Shown here: positions 16,200 to 23,242 of the stretch, one piece after another
Position numbering within the stretch: position 1 is the stretch's first letter
How the letters are laid out: each line of letters starts with the position of its first letter
Assembly (NCBI GenBank): GCA_964452045.1
Contig: CAYVKM010000060.1
Span: 1-23,242, forward strand
DNA length: 23,242 nt
Source of the DNA: CAYVKM01 sp964452045
GTDB lineage: Bacteria; Calditrichota; Calditrichia; RBG-13-44-9
Reading direction: 5' to 3'
The notes under the pieces: generated by a model
What the model saw: the letters and a program-made list of their open reading frames with translations, nothing else
Told to the model about the DNA's origin: nothing
Databases searched by the model: none
Made by a program: the position numbers and the translations under genes

Positions 16200-19100
16200 T
16201 TACTTTAAGAGTATTACTTTATAATGCTTTATAAAATCATTTGCCTGAAACCGGATAAAATAAATTCCGGAAGAAACAGAACAATCCATATTATTTAATC
16301 CATCCCACCTTATACGATGCCGACCTTTATCGACCCAATTCTTATCCATGAGTGTTTTGACCTTCTGACCAATTACATTATAGATTTCAATAGTAACTTT
16401 ACTCCGTAATGGTAAATCATAACGAATCGTAGTTGAGGAGTTGAATGGATTAGGATAATTTTGATATACCTCATAAGTTTTTGGAATTAAGTCTACTGAT
16501 GCTGTTTTATTAGAATAAGTTATCAACATAGATTTCCCACTGGCGTTTGAGATTATTGCGCTGCTCAATTTCACATCCAAATTTAGAAGGTTGTTATCTT
16601 CCAAAATTTCGAAGCAGAATTCAGGTAAGTCTTCAATCGGCAAACTTTTTCCCCTCAGATTATAGAACAGATAAATCACTTTTCCTGCTTGAGCAGAATT
16701 AAAAGCAACCGAAGAATTATTCCATTGAGATGAAGAGAATTTTACCAATATTGGTTTTAATACCTTCGGCGGGTAATTCAATTCAATTTGGATACCAGCG
16801 ACCTCTTTATCGGTCAAAATTTCTAGTGGTACTTTCAGGATATTTTGATCAACAGTTGCTTTTTTCCTTAGACCAATTTCAACCGACTCTTCTTTGTTGA
16901 CATTAGAGAAAAGTCTTTCTATACCCAAAATTGAATTTATTATACCTACCAGATCGGTCACATTAATTTGCAAATCACTATTGAAATCTGCCGCATACTG
17001 TTGCTCCCCAGACAATGTGTCCTTCTGTAAAATATAATTGATCAATTTTACCACATCAGCCACATCGATGGTACTATCCGCATTTACATCGCCTTTGGTA
17101 ATTGTAAAATGAATTGGTGGATTAATATTGAATTGAAAGGTATCATTAATAGTTAGGGTATGATTAGGATAAATCGCGAATTGATCTTCACTGCTTTGGT
17201 TGGGAGAGAAAGCAACATTTCCATTGCGTGCCACAGTTAACCAATACATTATTGGAAGTTCATTCCCGGTCAATTCAACCTGAAAATTCGGGTCGGGTGT
17301 GGAGCTGTAGTCAGCATCAAAAATCCACAACCATTCGCGTGGACCAGTAGAAATAAAATTATCCGCTGTATGATAGTCGGGAGGCCACCATTTCCCATTC
17401 ACCAAACCACCTGAAACATTATTTTCCAGAAAACCGATTACCAGTCTTCTGGGATTTGCCGGGTCATCAATATCAAATGCGGCGAGAGGTATGCTTTGGG
17501 TAAAATCCTGATATGAATAGCCACTTGCAGTATTTATGATGAACGGCACAAATTCCGGCCGGGCCGGCGGCAGGTTAAAATTTCTGCCATACCGGTATGC
17601 ATAAGAGACATTTGGATCGGCAATGTTGAAATTACCGGATGTATCCGCCTGTGCCAAAACCAGTAAAACATTTTTCAGGTTTTCTTCCGGATAATTGTAT
17701 CCGGAACCAAATAATGTAGCGGGTTGGCTCCAACCAATCGCACCCCTAAATGCTTCGAACTGGAATCCATTTGCACCACCTTTCCAACTGAAACGTAGTT
17801 CTCCAGAGACTACCTTCCATCCCCATAATGTAGAATCTGGGGTACTGAACATGTCATCCCTTTTCAGACCAGCTGGAGGATTTATAACACTGACTAATAA
17901 GCCATCTACGATTGGAGCAAAAGGGCCTCCGTTTAAATCACTCTGATGATACAGAAGAGTATTGTTATCATCAACATCGAACAGATTCCAAACTAGATCA
18001 TTATTAGTATTTTCTTCGAAGTTAACCTGATAGGTATGATCAATCAAACTATTTGGGTTAATAACATCAACCAGGACCCTCCCGGTACTATTTCCGGAAA
18101 GATGGAGAACCGAACTATCAACGCCGGCTAAACTGTAATTCATTCCTCCCGCAGCTCCGATGGGTCTGGCCGAAACAGGATTCGGAAAACATTCATAACT
18201 TGGAGTTGGAAATAGAGGGTTGTAATCGTAAGCGGTAACACTAAAATAATACGTGGTACCATTCGTAAGAGGATTGCCATTCATATCTGTATCTAATTGA
18301 AAAAAATGTTGTAAACCCGTATCCTGTCCATTCTGTATAGGGACATAAATAACATTTCCATAAACCGGATCAAAAACATAACCTCGGATCGTGGTAATAT
18401 TATTTTCTATATCGAAGGTGGCCATTTTTTCCCAGGGCCCGTATGGAGAGGAACTCAGATAAACATTATAACCTTCAAACTCAAAATTCAGATTTTCATA
18501 ATCTTCACTCGAGGTATCCCATGTCAGCACTACCTTTTGGTCTAATCCTGTGGCAGAGAACAGAGGGGGCGGAGGTGCTTTCGGAACTGTATGAAAAAGA
18601 CTATCAAAAATAACTTGGGCGAAGTCACTTGCAAGTGTTAACAAAACACAACTCGAGATCCGATCGGTGCTGGAACCACCAATTAAAGCAAATGAAACTT
18701 CCTGGGTATCCCCTGCTGTCATGCTGAAAGGACCAGATGAAATCATCAATTTACGCTCTCCGGCAGAATAATTATTTCCGGTCCCGTCAAGATCACCGGA
18801 TCCATAGAAAGGGGAACTAGCCAGTGGAAAGCGGGTGGGTAATCCGGCATTTGGGCCTGCTCCATGAATATAAGGTGTTGGATTCTGAAGGTCATTTGTA
18901 GGTCGAAATCCATTTAACAGATTATACCATTGAAGCGTACCATCGTATTGACCAATTTGTGGATCAGGGATTCCTTGATTTGGAACAGTATAACCAAATG
19001 AGGTCATTGGTAAATTGATGAAACCGGGCCCAATCAATTTAAAATTAAAAATTGCATAATCCTGTGAATCGTCAATTCCATTTTTATTCAAATCCTCACC

Positions 19101-20216
19101 TGCAATGCCTATTTTAAGCGGTCCCTGTACTAAATCATACCCGACCGCAGGTGGGGCAAGTCCAAATAGGGCAAATTCACTATCCTGATTATATCCATTA
19201 TAACCGTAACCCATTCCACGGATGGTGTCGCAACCCAACAGATCATCTTCACCAAAGCCAATGGCAACATCGGACCATTGTGAAATAAACATACTATCAA
19301 TGGTTGCAGTGGGTAATTTAGAATTTGTTCCTTTATAAATAAGTCTAATACGTTTAAAAATAGTAGTACTAAAGCCTAAACTAAATCTGGGAGATTGATC
19401 GTAACTCCACCAGGTTATTTGCATTTCCAGACCAATAGGTGGGGAACCATAAAGATGGTTGGTCAAAGATGAATCTAAGTCATTTGCTACTGTCCAAGTC
19501 ACTTGATCAGCGTCGGCAATACCAGGGAATTCGCCATCTAGAATGTCATTTCCATTGGCATCTTCACCTGGATCGAGAATTCCGTTGGAGTTAAGATCTT
19601 CACCACGGTCTAACACGCCATTGTGTGCGCCAATAATCGTTATACCATTTGCTCCAAGATATCCGGTATCATAAAAAGGGGCACCTTTCTGCCACGGCCA
19701 TTCGGCCCAGTCCAAAGCATACTGGTTTCGAATCTGCTCCTCGGTTCGCCCCAATTCAATTGCTTCTAATCTTAAATTAGCTCTGGCAAAATCAGGTCGG
19801 ATACGCCAGATTCTTACATTGGGTGAATTTGGATCCTCAGCCACTCCGGGAGAAAGAATAGATCCTTCAACTGTACCAATTTGATAGGTTTGTCCCCCGA
19901 CTCGCAAAGCAGGTTGATTGCTATCATTTACATAACCACCCCAGACAATGCCATCTTGAAACACCACCGACGCTGTACCTCTCGGAAAAATTAGACCGGC
20001 ATTGTCTGTCAGAGGATTATGGGATGACATCCCATCAGCTCCCATCCAGCACATGAGCGCATTGGAATTTTCCATAGAATATTTTGGGGCACCATAAAGA
20101 TTCTGCTGTGGTCGGTAAGAATCAGAATACAAAAAATTACGTAATAACAAACCCAAAACCAGAACGAGAAATACAAAGTAACCGATATTAGATTTTGAAA
20201 ATAACAGCTTTTTCAT
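16200..20216 (-). CDS. Large surface protein: fibronectin III, dockerin, cohesin-like and type IX sorting domains (1338 aa)
   Basis: The ATG has GGGGAG four bases upstream. Residues 1-30 are an N-terminal signal or membrane segment. A long unrecognised beta-rich section follows. It contains Asp/Asn-rich calcium-loop-like repeats at about 198-230 (EDLNSNGILDPGEDANGND) and 370-386 (GEDLNKNGIDDSQD). A fibronectin type III domain lies at about 545-650 (QKVVLTWDTSSEDYENL, GYNVYLSSS). A type I dockerin lies at about 1038-1105 with two calcium loops (GDVNADSTIDVADVV and ADFNSDLQINVTDLVG). A cohesin-like domain follows (about 1112-1240), then a type A sorting domain (about 1248-1338). It is presumably cell-surface attached; no enzyme motif is visible. 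Together with the next gene it forms a secreted pair. Confidence 0.9.
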   Translation of the reverse strand: MKKLLFSKSNIGYFVFLVLVLGLLLRNFLYSDSYRPQQNLYGAPKYSMENSNALMCWMGADGMSSHNPLTDNAGLIFPRGTASVVFQDGIVWGGYVNDSNQPALRVGGQTYQIGTVEGSILSPGVAEDPNSPNVRIWRIRPDFARANLRLEAIELGRTEEQIRNQYALDWAEWPWQKGAPFYDTGYLGANGITIIGAHNGVLDRGEDLNSNGILDPGEDANGNDILDGEFPGIADADQVTWTVANDLDSSLTNHLYGSPPIGLEMQITWWSYDQSPRFSLGFSTTIFKRIRLIYKGTNSKLPTATIDSMFISQWSDVAIGFGEDDLLGCDTIRGMGYGYNGYNQDSEFALFGLAPPAVGYDLVQGPLKIGIAGEDLNKNGIDDSQDYAIFNFKLIGPGFINLPMTSFGYTVPNQGIPDPQIGQYDGTLQWYNLLNGFRPTNDLQNPTPYIHGAGPNAGLPTRFPLASSPFYGSGDLDGTGNNYSAGERKLMISSGPFSMTAGDTQEVSFALIGGSSTDRISSCVLLTLASDFAQVIFDSLFHTVPKAPPPPLFSATGLDQKVVLTWDTSSEDYENLNFEFEGYNVYLSSSPYGPWEKMATFDIENNITTIRGYVFDPVYGNVIYVPIQNGQDTGLQHFFQLDTDMNGNPLTNGTTYYFSVTAYDYNPLFPTPSYECFPNPVSARPIGAAGGMNYSLAGVDSSVLHLSGNSTGRVLVDVINPNSLIDHTYQVNFEENTNNDLVWNLFDVDDNNTLLYHQSDLNGGPFAPIVDGLLVSVINPPAGLKRDDMFSTPDSTLWGWKVVSGELRFSWKGGANGFQFEAFRGAIGWSQPATLFGSGYNYPEENLKNVLLVLAQADTSGNFNIADPNVSYAYRYGRNFNLPPARPEFVPFIINTASGYSYQDFTQSIPLAAFDIDDPANPRRLVIGFLENNVSGGLVNGKWWPPDYHTADNFISTGPREWLWIFDADYSSTPDPNFQVELTGNELPIMYWLTVARNGNVAFSPNQSSEDQFAIYPNHTLTINDTFQFNINPPIHFTITKGDVNADSTIDVADVVKLINYILQKDTLSGEQQYAADFNSDLQINVTDLVGIINSILGIERLFSNVNKEESVEIGLRKKATVDQNILKVPLEILTDKEVAGIQIELNYPPKVLKPILVKFSSSQWNNSSVAFNSAQAGKVIYLFYNLRGKSLPIEDLPEFCFEILEDNNLLNLDVKLSSAIISNASGKSMLITYSNKTASVDLIPKTYEVYQNYPNPFNSSTTIRYDLPLRSKVTIEIYNVIGQKVKTLMDKNWVDKGRHRIRWDGLNNMDCSVSSGIYFIRFQANDFIKHYKVILLK

Positions 20217-20616
20217 TTTTCTCCCCTCACTTATGATTTAAAAATAAAAAAACTAATTTTTTGATATTCTATCAGGTCCATTTACTGTTCTGTTTTATTG
20301 CTCCGAGATATTTCTTTTGAATTTTTTCTCTCATTCAAAAATCCGATTGTACTAAAACATTTTCTATTGAAAATTAACTCATTGATTTTTCAATCGTGAT
20401 TTTTGATTCAACAATAATTGAGAATATATTTTAAAGATATTAATTACTTTTAAAAGGGAGCAAAATTTGTGATAACAAATATTAGGGAGAGTAAATATCT
20501 TAATCTGAGCGTAATAGGTTTTCATTTTTGAGCAAAAATAGCTGGGAAAACTAAATACAGTCAAAAGAATTCCCAATTCAAACTATGTAAATGACTCTAT
20601 ATATCTCTTTAATAGA
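20217..20616. other. Intergenic, no convincing gene
   Basis: A very AT-rich leader region upstream of the dockerin gene. A 65-codon minus-strand ORF (20379-20576) lacks a clear Shine-Dalgarno and protein-like composition, so I do not call it. A weak candidate promoter, TTGACT-N18-TATTTT on the minus strand near 20525-20555, is the best I see for the dockerin gene. Confidence 0.5.
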
Positions 20617-20793
20617 TTATGAAAAAAAATCAGCCCAAAAGTTGATACGAAATTTTGTGAAATTACTCAACAAGATTAGATCTCCCATAAACTTAGGCAA
20701 AAATTCGTCTGAAATCCTCAATTCACCACAAAAGTGATGAGAATGCAGAAAGTGACAAAGTTTTCCTCCTTCGCCTACTATATTTGTTTTCAT
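20617..20793 (-). CDS. Doubtful small ORF (58 aa) behind a strong promoter
   Basis: An ATG at 20793 with AAGG five bases upstream opens a 58-codon frame beginning MKTNIVGEGGKLCHFLHS and ending FWADFFS. A near-consensus promoter ends only 13 bases before the ATG, so the transcript would be almost leaderless and part of the Shine-Dalgarno would be at or before +1. No family is recognised and no terminator is visible after it. It may be a real small protein, a non-coding RNA, or chance. Confidence 0.3.
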   Translation of the reverse strand: MKTNIVGEGGKLCHFLHSHHFCGELRISDEFLPKFMGDLILLSNFTKFRINFWADFFS

Positions 20794-20806
20794 GAATACC
20801 TTTCTC

Positions 20807-20835
20807 AATATATCAAATTGGCCTATTTTTGTCAA
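20807..20835 (-). promoter_or_regulatory. Near-consensus promoter in the gene-poor gap
   Basis: TTGACA (20835-20830) and TATATT (20812-20807) are exactly 17 bases apart on the minus strand. Transcription would start near 20800 and run through the 58-codon ORF towards the dockerin gene, about 580 bases downstream. The remaining 20836-20966 shows nothing else. Confidence 0.55.
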
Positions 20836-20966
20836 GTAATTTAGTGTTAGGTCTAATATTTCCTTTATAGTTTTGAACCAATTGGATTACACATTTACCA
20901 ATAATAACATGAGTTAAGTATGTTCTAATCCAAGAATATACATGTTCTAAATTAAAACAGATTATT

Positions 20967-21209
20967 GATTGGGAGGAAAAGAGTGATACCGACATTAGCC
21001 TGGGAACCCCTCTGCCAGGAAGCGGAGGTAAACAGTCGGCTGACGGGACGGCAGGTGGTACAGTTCTTGACGCTAGCGCAGGGTATAAATTCGCGGGTAA
21101 TGTAGATATCCGGGCAGAGATCCCGGTTATCATTATCGCCGGTGCGCCAGGAGAAGCCGGCGCTGTTGCGCCAACTTTTACTGTGACTCTTGGAATCCGA
21201 TTCAGATAA
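20967..21209 (+). pseudogene. 3' remnant of a beta-barrel paralogue (80 codons)
   Basis: From the Trp codon at 20970 to the TAA at 21207-21209 the plus strand matches the last 79 codons of the barrel gene at 14239-14838 without a gap. Examples shared are EEKSDTDISLGTPLPG, KQSADGTAGGTVL and FTVTLGIRFR. By my count about 32 codons differ silently and only 6 residues change. Upstream of that Trp the similarity stops: no signal peptide, start codon or barrel N-terminus is present, and the frame meets a TGA at 20910-20912. It is therefore the truncated end of a second copy. The mostly silent differences mean the copy was under selection for most of its history and was cut later. Confidence 0.85.
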
Positions 21210-21224
21210 AATCTAAAAAATACA

Positions 21225-21256
21225 GGGGCTATCCCACATTTGGGTAGGATGGCCCC
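21225..21256. terminator. Bidirectional terminator between remnant and tricorn gene
   Basis: GGGGCTATCC pairs with GGATGGCCCC (10 bp, one G-U) around a 12-base loop. It lies between the stop of the barrel remnant (plus) and the stop of the tricorn-type gene at 21270 (minus), and a run of A before it gives a T tract on the minus strand. Confidence 0.75.
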
Positions 21257-21269
21257 GATATTAAGTCCC

Positions 21270-23242
21270 CTATTCTAACGGAAATGAGGGATGTTTTGGC
21301 CAGGGTCTGGGATCCTTCTTAATCTGTTCTTTTAGTATTTCAATAGCTTTTTGGAGCTGGGCATCATAGCCCCGGGAGACTTCCACCGGATCCAGATCAA
21401 CTTCGATGTCCGGTTCCACTCCAACATTTTCAATAATCCACTTACCATCGGTGCCATAAATCCGGTAGTCGGGGACAGTTACCGTGCCACCATCAATTAA
21501 GGAAATAAACATGGATATACCCACCAGTCCGCCCCAAGTGCGGGTGCCTATGATCGGTCCCATACCTTTTTTCCGGAACAGATAAGGAAATTCATCCCCA
21601 CCTGAACCGGCATACTTATTGATGATGCAAACCAGGTGAGCATTATTACTCATAAATGGAGAGACCTGGTCATGAGAATTCCGGCGGGTCCAGTAGGAAA
21701 GCGGCTTCATGTCCAACCGGGAGAGAAAGATATCCGGATCCAATCCGCCGGCATTGAACCGCTCGTCAACGATCAAACCTTTTTTCTGTGTTTGGGAATA
21801 GTATAATTTCGGAAAAATTTTTGTCGATCCGGTATAGGTATCCGGAAAATGAAGATACCCAATTTCACCGTTGGATGCTTTCTCTGCCAGCAACCGGTTA
21901 TTCTCTACCCAGTCCAAGTAACGTAAATCCGCTTCACTATCCAGTGGTTTAACCACAACTTTGCGTGCCCCGTTCAGGGTGGGTTTTGTATTCACTGTAA
22001 GTGTCACCTGCTGATCTGCCAGATTCTGGAAATAACTGTAAATATTCTTATCCGCGGTAATGGATGTGCCATTGACTTCCAACAGATATTCACCTTCATT
22101 TACATTTACCCCTGGCATGGTGAGTGGCGGGTAAATTTCATCGGTCCACTCCGGCACCCGATAAATTTTTTTGAACTTATAGCGATTATTGGCCTTATCA
22201 ATTTCATAGTCCGCACCCAGCATAGCCACATTAACTTCGACCGGTTCTTGTTTATCATCGCCGCCCCAGACATAGGTGTGCGAAGTACTCAATTCACCAA
22301 TTAATTCTCCAATGAGATAGGTGATATCACCACGGCATGAAGCAAAAGGAACCAATTTGCCATATTTTATCTTCATGGCATTCCAATCCAATCCACGCAT
22401 ATTGGGATCGTAATAAAAATCGCGTTCCCTCCGCCAGGCCTCATTATAGATCTGTTCCCATTCATTCACCGGGTCCAACCACATCTGAAGTCCGGAAAGA
22501 TCCAGAGTATCTGGCGCGGCTTCTTTTTGGTACGGATCGATAATGCCAATGCTCTTTTCTTTTTTATAAACAATATTTGAACCATTTCCGGAAAGTTTGA
22601 ATCCATCAATCTGATCAATTACAGGCCGTTGTTCACGCTGCTGAAAGGAGAAGAAGTAGAGGTCTCTGGGAGTAAGTTCACGAAATTCAAACCGGTTATA
22701 ATCCCCTTCATCGGCATTCAGATAAAAAACGCCAGAATCGTTCACAGCCAGATTACGATAATTTCCCCGATCTAACGGGAAAGCCTGAATACGTTGGGCC
22801 AGACCATTAAAATCGATCTCCATTTTAGTAGTTTTAATTGTTTTGGAGGAGGCCATGATCTTGGGTGTTTCTGTTTGTACTTCATCATCCCGGAAGGGAA
22901 ACAAGGGTTCGCCATCTTTGTTCAGCATAAGGCTATATACACCGGCAACTTTTTTATAGACCATCTGCCATTCAAAATCGCCAAAGGTTGGATTGAACCG
23001 GCGATTGGAAATAAACAACAGATATTGACCATTGCGGGTGAATACCGGCTGAAAATCGTTAAACAATCCATCACTCACCAGATGGATTTTACCCGACTTA
23101 AGTTCATAGATATGAAGTTGGAATACCAGATTGACATTCATTTTGGAATAGGCCAGATAGCGGCTGTCCGGTGACCAGGTAAAATCGTATATTTGTTTCA
23201 GGTTCAGGGAAACATCCGGCACCTGATAATCTGATTTGTCGA
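21270..23242 (-). CDS. Tricorn-type S41 protease, N-terminus outside window
   Basis: About 657 codons are visible. The frame is open through the right edge (DKSDYQVPDV before an apparent GTG at 23222), so that GTG is not the start. In order it shows the end of a beta-propeller (FTWSPDSRYLAYS, PVFTRNGQYLLFISNRR), a helical core domain (EQIYNEAWRRERDFYYD), a PDZ-like section (about 22150-21950), and an S41/C-terminal processing peptidase domain. Candidate catalytic residues are His in LSTSHTYVWGG (codon 22278-22280), Ser in YAGSGGDEF (21603-21605) and Glu in NVGVEPD (21414-21416), matching the tricorn arrangement. Full tricorn homologues are about 1000-1100 aa, so roughly the first third is missing. 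It degrades peptides; export cannot be judged without the N-terminus. Confidence 0.92.
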   Translation of the reverse strand, partial: DKSDYQVPDVSLNLKQIYDFTWSPDSRYLAYSKMNVNLVFQLHIYELKSGKIHLVSDGLFNDFQPVFTRNGQYLLFISNRRFNPTFGDFEWQMVYKKVAGVYSLMLNKDGEPLFPFRDDEVQTETPKIMASSKTIKTTKMEIDFNGLAQRIQAFPLDRGNYRNLAVNDSGVFYLNADEGDYNRFEFRELTPRDLYFFSFQQREQRPVIDQIDGFKLSGNGSNIVYKKEKSIGIIDPYQKEAAPDTLDLSGLQMWLDPVNEWEQIYNEAWRRERDFYYDPNMRGLDWNAMKIKYGKLVPFASCRGDITYLIGELIGELSTSHTYVWGGDDKQEPVEVNVAMLGADYEIDKANNRYKFKKIYRVPEWTDEIYPPLTMPGVNVNEGEYLLEVNGTSITADKNIYSYFQNLADQQVTLTVNTKPTLNGARKVVVKPLDSEADLRYLDWVENNRLLAEKASNGEIGYLHFPDTYTGSTKIFPKLYYSQTQKKGLIVDERFNAGGLDPDIFLSRLDMKPLSYWTRRNSHDQVSPFMSNNAHLVCIINKYAGSGGDEFPYLFRKKGMGPIIGTRTWGGLVGISMFISLIDGGTVTVPDYRIYGTDGKWIIENVGVEPDIEVDLDPVEVSRGYDAQLQKAIEILKEQIKKDPRPWPKHPSFPLE

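Noticed and set aside
20465..20480. ATTTGT-GATA-ACAAAT palindrome resembling a LacI half-site
   Set aside because: Its arms are separated by 4 bases and lack the central CG, so spacing differs from the two real operators; likely chance in AT-rich DNA.
20379..20576. A 65-codon minus-strand ORF upstream of the dockerin gene
   Set aside because: No clear Shine-Dalgarno and composition typical of random AT-rich sequence.
20813..21133. A 106-codon minus-strand ORF
   Set aside because: Most of it is the antisense of the barrel remnant; the same antisense frame also appears opposite the intact barrel gene, so it is a shadow.
1..23242. CRISPR arrays, insertion sequences, integrases, att sites or phage genes
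   Set aside because: No regularly spaced repeats, transposase-like ORFs or terminal inverted repeats were seen; the tRNA gene is not flanked by a duplicated 3' end.

Overview
The window looks like a chromosomal stretch from a moderately AT-rich Gram-negative bacterium of the FCB superphylum. Three secreted proteins end in a type A C-terminal sorting domain of the type IX secretion system (QNYPNPFNP, then GR/GQ-V-x-TL, then SG-x-Y-x-R/Y-RL and a terminal KK/KV-M/I-L). Signal-peptide lipoproteins and a small beta-barrel protein fit the same group. Most genes have strong Shine-Dalgarno sequences, and several promoters match TTGACA-N17-TATAAT rather than the TTTG/TAnnTTTG type of Bacteroidota. 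That points to a lineage such as Calditrichota, Marinimicrobia or KSB1-like bacteria, but the exact phylum is inference.

Layout, left to right. 1-897 (minus): two small lipoproteins in tandem, the first cut by the window edge. 977-3106 (minus): a LamG-type secreted protein with a sorting domain. 3243-8605 (minus): a tight galactose operon. In transcription order it holds an M24-like lipoprotein, a mutarotase-like epimerase, an SSS sodium/sugar symporter, a 78-residue membrane protein and galactokinase. 8606-8885 holds a strong promoter with a LacI-type operator at its start site. 8886-9908 (minus) is a LacI-family repressor, and 9995-13372 (minus) is a 1125-residue lipoprotein with a six-hairpin glycosidase domain. 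A perfect 22-bp LacI-type palindrome lies about 100 bp upstream of its start codon. 13794-13866 (minus): tRNA-Glu(CTC) with its own promoter and terminator.

14239-14838 (plus): a small outer-membrane beta-barrel protein, converging on two minus-strand secreted proteins. One (14926-16122) has two cohesin-like domains; the other (16200-20216) carries fibronectin III, dockerin and cohesin-like domains. Both end in sorting domains. A gene-poor 750-bp stretch follows, with one good minus-strand promoter and a doubtful 58-codon ORF. At 20967-21209 (plus) lies an 80-codon 3' remnant of a paralogue of the beta-barrel gene. The window ends in the C-terminal two thirds of a tricorn-type protease (21270 to the edge, minus).

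How the genes fit together (inference): the surface glycosidase releases sugars from a galactose-containing glycan. The symporter imports galactose, the epimerase interconverts its anomers, and galactokinase makes galactose-1-phosphate. One LacI-family repressor sits between the two units and probably switches both through near-identical operators. galT and galE are not in the window. The most interesting items are the two-operator regulon, the M24-like protein whose metal ligands are replaced, the two-domain glycosidase, the unnamed symporter-linked small membrane protein, the cohesin/dockerin proteins and the beta-barrel gene relic.
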